Shown here one piece after another: positions 61,901-64,000 of a stretch of DNA of 64,000 nt (position 1 is the first letter of the stretch; each line of letters opens with the position of its first letter). The DNA lies in contig CAYPRB010000002.1 of assembly GCA_964413055.1 (NCBI GenBank), forward strand, positions 62,001-126,000, given 5' to 3'. The notes beneath the pieces are model-generated. The model made no database searches and was not told the origin of the DNA. It saw nothing but the letters and a program-made list of their open reading frames with translations. Source of the DNA: UBA3102 sp964413055 (GTDB lineage: Bacteria > Bacillota > Desulfotomaculia > Desulfotomaculales > Pelotomaculaceae). The translations under genes were made by a program, and so were the position numbers.

Positions 61901-62003
61901 GGGAGACATTGGGAACGAATTAACACCTTTTGTTGCTTGTCCTAACGCCGCTGTTCCAGAATACAAAGCTTTCTTGGTTAACATTAGAAAAGCAGAGAAA
62001 TAA
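58908..62003 (+). CDS. fdnG: Formate dehydrogenase alpha subunit, selenocysteine-containing, Tat-exported
   Basis: 1031 residues from TTG 58908 (AGGAGG six bases before; TTG 58902 and ATG 58917 are alternatives) through an in-frame TGA at 59535-59537. The reading DHCARL-U-HAPTVAGLANTFGRG matches the active site of FdnG-type enzymes, so TGA encodes selenocysteine about residue 210. A twin-arginine signal NRRDFLKYLGVG-AAGT is followed by the [4Fe-4S] motif CPYCGCGCS...LCPKG, the Mo/W-pterin domains and a C-terminal cap (MLVELMPEQFATISPTLAGKLGIKPGDEIFV). It oxidises formate outside the membrane. No beta or gamma subunit gene follows within the window. Confidence 0.95.
59535..59572 (+). promoter_or_regulatory. 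Bacterial SECIS element and recoded UGA
   Basis: TGA at 59535-59537 is followed 13 bases later by TAGCC-GGTCT-GGCTA (59551-59565), a stem with the GGUCU apical loop that SelB recognises in E. coli fdhF. Spacing and loop are as in known bacterial SECIS hairpins. Confidence 0.9.
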
Positions 62004-62070
62004 TACGATAATTTGACGTCATTGTAATCAATCAATAACTTCTGGGTAATTTGACCTTTGCAATGCAAAA

Positions 62071-62122
62071 GACAATCGCTTTCAGGGTACAGTTTGAAGC
62101 CCTGGAAGCGGTTGTTTTTTTA
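62071..62122 (+). terminator. Intrinsic terminator after the formate dehydrogenase gene
   Basis: CAATCGCTTTCAGGG and CCCTGGAAGCGGTTG pair with two mismatches around an 11-base loop, then TTTTTTT. It shows that the alpha-subunit gene is transcribed alone. Confidence 0.9.
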
Positions 62123-62164
62123 GAAGCGCGAATTCTGACAAAAAATTGCACCACCTATTAATAA

Positions 62165-62224
62165 TCAGTGACTATTAATACCATTATAAACACATATTTC
62201 ACTTGGTTAATTTTCGGATGTTAA
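62165..62224 (+). repeat. 60-bp promoter-bearing direct repeat, copy 1
   Basis: Matches 62815-62874 at 56 of 60 positions. It contains TAATCA (62162-62167) and TATAAA (62185-62190) with 17-base spacing, a probable promoter for the 62302 gene. Both copies precede a coding region and share the downstream TTTCACTTGGTTAATTT, so a common regulator is possible. Confidence 0.8.
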
Positions 62225-62301
62225 AATAAATTCAAAGTATAATATGTTGTTTTGGCCTGTAAACATAGTGCCTTAAATCACTTTTTATGGAGGTGATATA
62301 G

Positions 62302-62601
62302 ATGATCAAATTAGAGATTTCTGAGGATGCCAGGGACTATATTTTAAATAATGCTGCAGCTATTACTATAGAATCGTTACCTATGTTCAGTTGCGGTGGC
62401 TACAGTAACAAGCCGCTTATTTTTGAATACAAACCGTCCGCATCCGAAAACTATAAAGAGGTTATGGTTGACGGGATTAAAGTTTACCTTTTTAAAGAGG
62501 GGGCGGTTATTGATACGGATGGAATCAGGATATACCTGTCGGGTGATAGCTACTCATATCGATGTCTGCAAGTAGAAGGATTGGATTATGAGGATTATTA
62601 A
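62302..62601 (+). CDS. Small hypothetical protein resembling CC/Se-motif family
   Basis: 99 residues; ATG with GGAGGTG upstream. It begins MIKLEISEDARDYILNNAAAITIESL, the pattern of small HesB-like and CC/Se-motif (seleno)proteins, and has SCGG where those have SCCG or SCUG. The second half is beta-rich and acidic (VDGIKVYLFKEG, DTDGIRIYLSGDSYSYRCL). The family function is unknown to me. It lies between the Sec-containing formate dehydrogenase and a chemotaxis receptor, and its promoter repeat is shared with the latter. Confidence 0.6.
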   Translation: MIKLEISEDARDYILNNAAAITIESLPMFSCGGYSNKPLIFEYKPSASENYKEVMVDGIKVYLFKEGAVIDTDGIRIYLSGDSYSYRCLQVEGLDYEDY

Positions 62602-62683
62602 ATTACCCCGGGTTGCAATATAATCTGGTGTATCGGCAGTGTCGTAAATGTTAAATTTATAATAACTAACTGTTGATTGGTAC

Positions 62684-62715
62684 AAAAAACCACTCTGGAA
62701 CGAGTGGTTTTTCTA
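62684..62715 (+). terminator. Intrinsic terminator after the 62302 gene
   Basis: AAAAACCACTC and GAGTGGTTTTT pair perfectly around TGGAAC and continue into CTATTTTTC. Confidence 0.9.
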
Positions 62716-62814
62716 TTTTTCTTAGCAAAAAAATTTCTCAATAAGTCCTAAAAAGGAACCGGTACTTTTTGGGAGGATTTACATGGTGCTTTTGTGATAT
62801 AAGCGTATTAATTG

Positions 62815-62874
62815 TCAGTGACTATTAATGCCATTATAAACACGTATTTCACTTGGTTAATTTATGGATGTTAA
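62815..62874 (+). repeat. 60-bp promoter-bearing direct repeat, copy 2
   Basis: Second copy of 62165-62224 (four mismatches). Here TTGTCA (62812-62817) and TATAAA (62835-62840), 17 bases apart, make a better promoter than in copy 1. It drives the chemotaxis receptor gene across a leader of about 160 bases in which I see nothing else. Confidence 0.8.
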
Positions 62875-63007
62875 TATATAACCATAGTTTACCAGGTGCT
62901 ATTTTTAAAGATTATTAGCGCTTGCGGGCTTGTAAAAATTATTTATTTTGACGTAAAAATAATATGCGGTGGATTTAGGGTAGTAAATATTCTGGGAGGT
63001 ATTAGTG

Positions 63008-64000
63008 TTGAAAAAACGTTTTAGGAGCATGGGACTGAAAATTACCGTGTTAGTCACGATCATTATCCTGGTGGTTTGTGCGGGTTTGGGAATAGTATCT
63101 TATACCATCTCATCAAATGCAGTTGTTGATGAAGTAGAACGGGCTTTGCTCAACCTTTCCGAAGAAGGTGCGTACAAGGTTCAAAGTGATATTGAACGCG
63201 ATCTGGAGGTGGTTAAAGCGCTTGCCAATCTTGATATAATCTCATCCCCCGGGGCGAAAGAGGAAAAAGTTGCTATTCTACAAAAGGAGAGGCAGAGAAG
63301 CGATTTAAATGATATGGGTATTACGGATAAGCAAGGCAATATGATTAATGCCAGTGGTGCCACTCCGTTTGTCGGTGACCGGGAATATTTTTTAAAAGCC
63401 ATGAACGGAGAGGCCAATGTATCCGACCCGCTTATTAACCGGAATGATAACACCTTGCTTATTGTTTCCGTGGCGCCTATATATCACGGTAATTCAATAG
63501 AAGGTATTATTCTTTCGGACAGAAGTGCCGACTTTTTAAGTAATTTTACCGACGAAATGGGCTTTGGGGAAAGAGGATACGCTTTTATCGTCAATTCAAA
63601 AGGCCAGGTTATAGCTCATAAGAACAGGGATTTGGTATTTGATCAGGTCGATTTTAGAAAACTGTCCGAAACCGATCCTCGATATAAAGAGCTGGCCCGG
63701 GTTGTAGACAAGATGGTGGCTGGGGAGCACGGAGTAGCAGAATATTCTTTGGAAGGTGAAAACCGGTTTGTGGGATACCACCCCGTAGGTGGCACCGGCT
63801 GGAGCTTGGCCGTAGGATCCTTTGAAAACGAGGTTCTGGCCAACACGATGAACTTAAGAAATATAATTTTAGGATTATCTTTAGGGGCGATTATTTTGGG
63901 CGCAATATGTGCTCTGTTGCTGGGGCGCGGTGTTGCGGCCCCGATCAGAGACGCCAGCCGGCATGCTGACCAAATGGCAAGTGGCGATTTTTCCCTAAAA
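63008..64000 (+). CDS. Methyl-accepting chemotaxis protein, N-terminal part
   Basis: 331 codons to the window edge; TTG 63008 with GGGAGG at 62994 (GTG 63005 is an alternative). A short basic head and first membrane helix (ITVLVTIIILVVCAGLGIVSY) are followed by an extracellular dCache/PAS-like sensor (about 45-280) with MGITDKQGNMINASG, DREYFLKAMNGEANVSDPL, GYAFIVNSKGQVIAHKN and GYHPVGGTGWSLAVG, then the second helix (ILGLSLGAIILGAICALLLG) and the start of a HAMP domain (PIRDASRHADQMASGDFS). The methylation and signalling part lies beyond the window. The ligand is unknown; small organic acids are common for this sensor type. Confidence 0.92.
   Translation, partial: MKKRFRSMGLKITVLVTIIILVVCAGLGIVSYTISSNAVVDEVERALLNLSEEGAYKVQSDIERDLEVVKALANLDIISSPGAKEEKVAILQKERQRSDLNDMGITDKQGNMINASGATPFVGDREYFLKAMNGEANVSDPLINRNDNTLLIVSVAPIYHGNSIEGIILSDRSADFLSNFTDEMGFGERGYAFIVNSKGQVIAHKNRDLVFDQVDFRKLSETDPRYKELARVVDKMVAGEHGVAEYSLEGENRFVGYHPVGGTGWSLAVGSFENEVLANTMNLRNIILGLSLGAIILGAICALLLGRGVAAPIRDASRHADQMASGDFSLK

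Overview
The window looks like part of the chromosome of an anaerobic, endospore-lineage Firmicute of the Desulfotomaculum/Pelotomaculum type (Clostridia). The grounds are the Sec-containing, Tat-exported formate dehydrogenase, the ORP-like Mrp/MinD ATPase cluster typical of anaerobes, SLH surface anchoring, a T-box and a glmS ribozyme, strong AGGAGG ribosome-binding sites, and unusually frequent TTG start codons. This placement is an inference from gene content; no rRNA is present.

Layout. 1-645: the 5' end of a sodium:neurotransmitter-symporter-family transporter (minus). 0.85-5.5 kb: an operon of two NifX/ORP-like cofactor proteins, two glycine-rich DUF5320-type proteins (one with a 60-bp tandem repeat), two MinD-type ATPases carrying ferredoxin inserts, an Mrp-type ATPase and a DUF134 regulator. 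5.5-15.0 kb: a cobalamin riboswitch and terminator, then a cassette of three exported proteins built from alpha/alpha-toroid and transcobalamin-C-like (DUF4430) domains, followed by a complete ECF transporter (T, fused double ATPase, S). This reads as a bacterial counterpart of the animal intrinsic-factor/transcobalamin system coupled to an importer, and is the most interesting part of the window. 15.1-18.3 kb: rmuC, two small genes, argH. 18.3-24.9 kb (minus): an Opp/Nik-type ABC importer operon with an internal methyltransferase gene, a methyltransferase remnant at its end and a hairpin attenuator candidate in its leader. 25.0-27.1 kb (minus): ArsR regulator plus a two-gene ABC exporter. 27.2-30.4 kb: Fur-like box, DtxR-FeoA, FeoA, FeoB (ferrous iron uptake). 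30.5-44.6 kb: one T-box (candidate Ile specifier) in front of ilvE-ilvD-ilvB-ilvN-ilvC-ilvB2-leuA-leuC-leuD-leuB-cimA, a full branched-chain amino acid operon using the citramalate route. 44.6-50.2 kb: cdaA-cdaR-glmM, glmS ribozyme, glmS (c-di-AMP and cell-wall amino sugar supply).

50.2-54.5 kb is a more AT-rich accessory patch: a frameshifted copper-amine-oxidase-like gene, two lipoproteins, a perfect 22-bp inverted repeat, a nitroreductase relic and a membrane-anchored trypsin-like protease. 54.8-58.0 kb holds a phenylacetate-CoA-ligase-like enzyme, a 63-residue protein and a beta-propeller-like protein of unknown role. 58.1-62.0 kb has two identical 117-bp Moco-type riboswitch aptamers, each with its own terminator, in front of a selenocysteine formate dehydrogenase alpha subunit with a readable SECIS hairpin and no beta subunit beside it. 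62.1-64.0 kb has a small protein and the start of a chemotaxis receptor, each preceded by a copy of the same 60-bp promoter repeat.

Cofactor supply is a theme: cobalamin, iron, molybdenum/tungsten and selenium are all visibly handled here, mostly through RNA switches or metal-responsive regulators.
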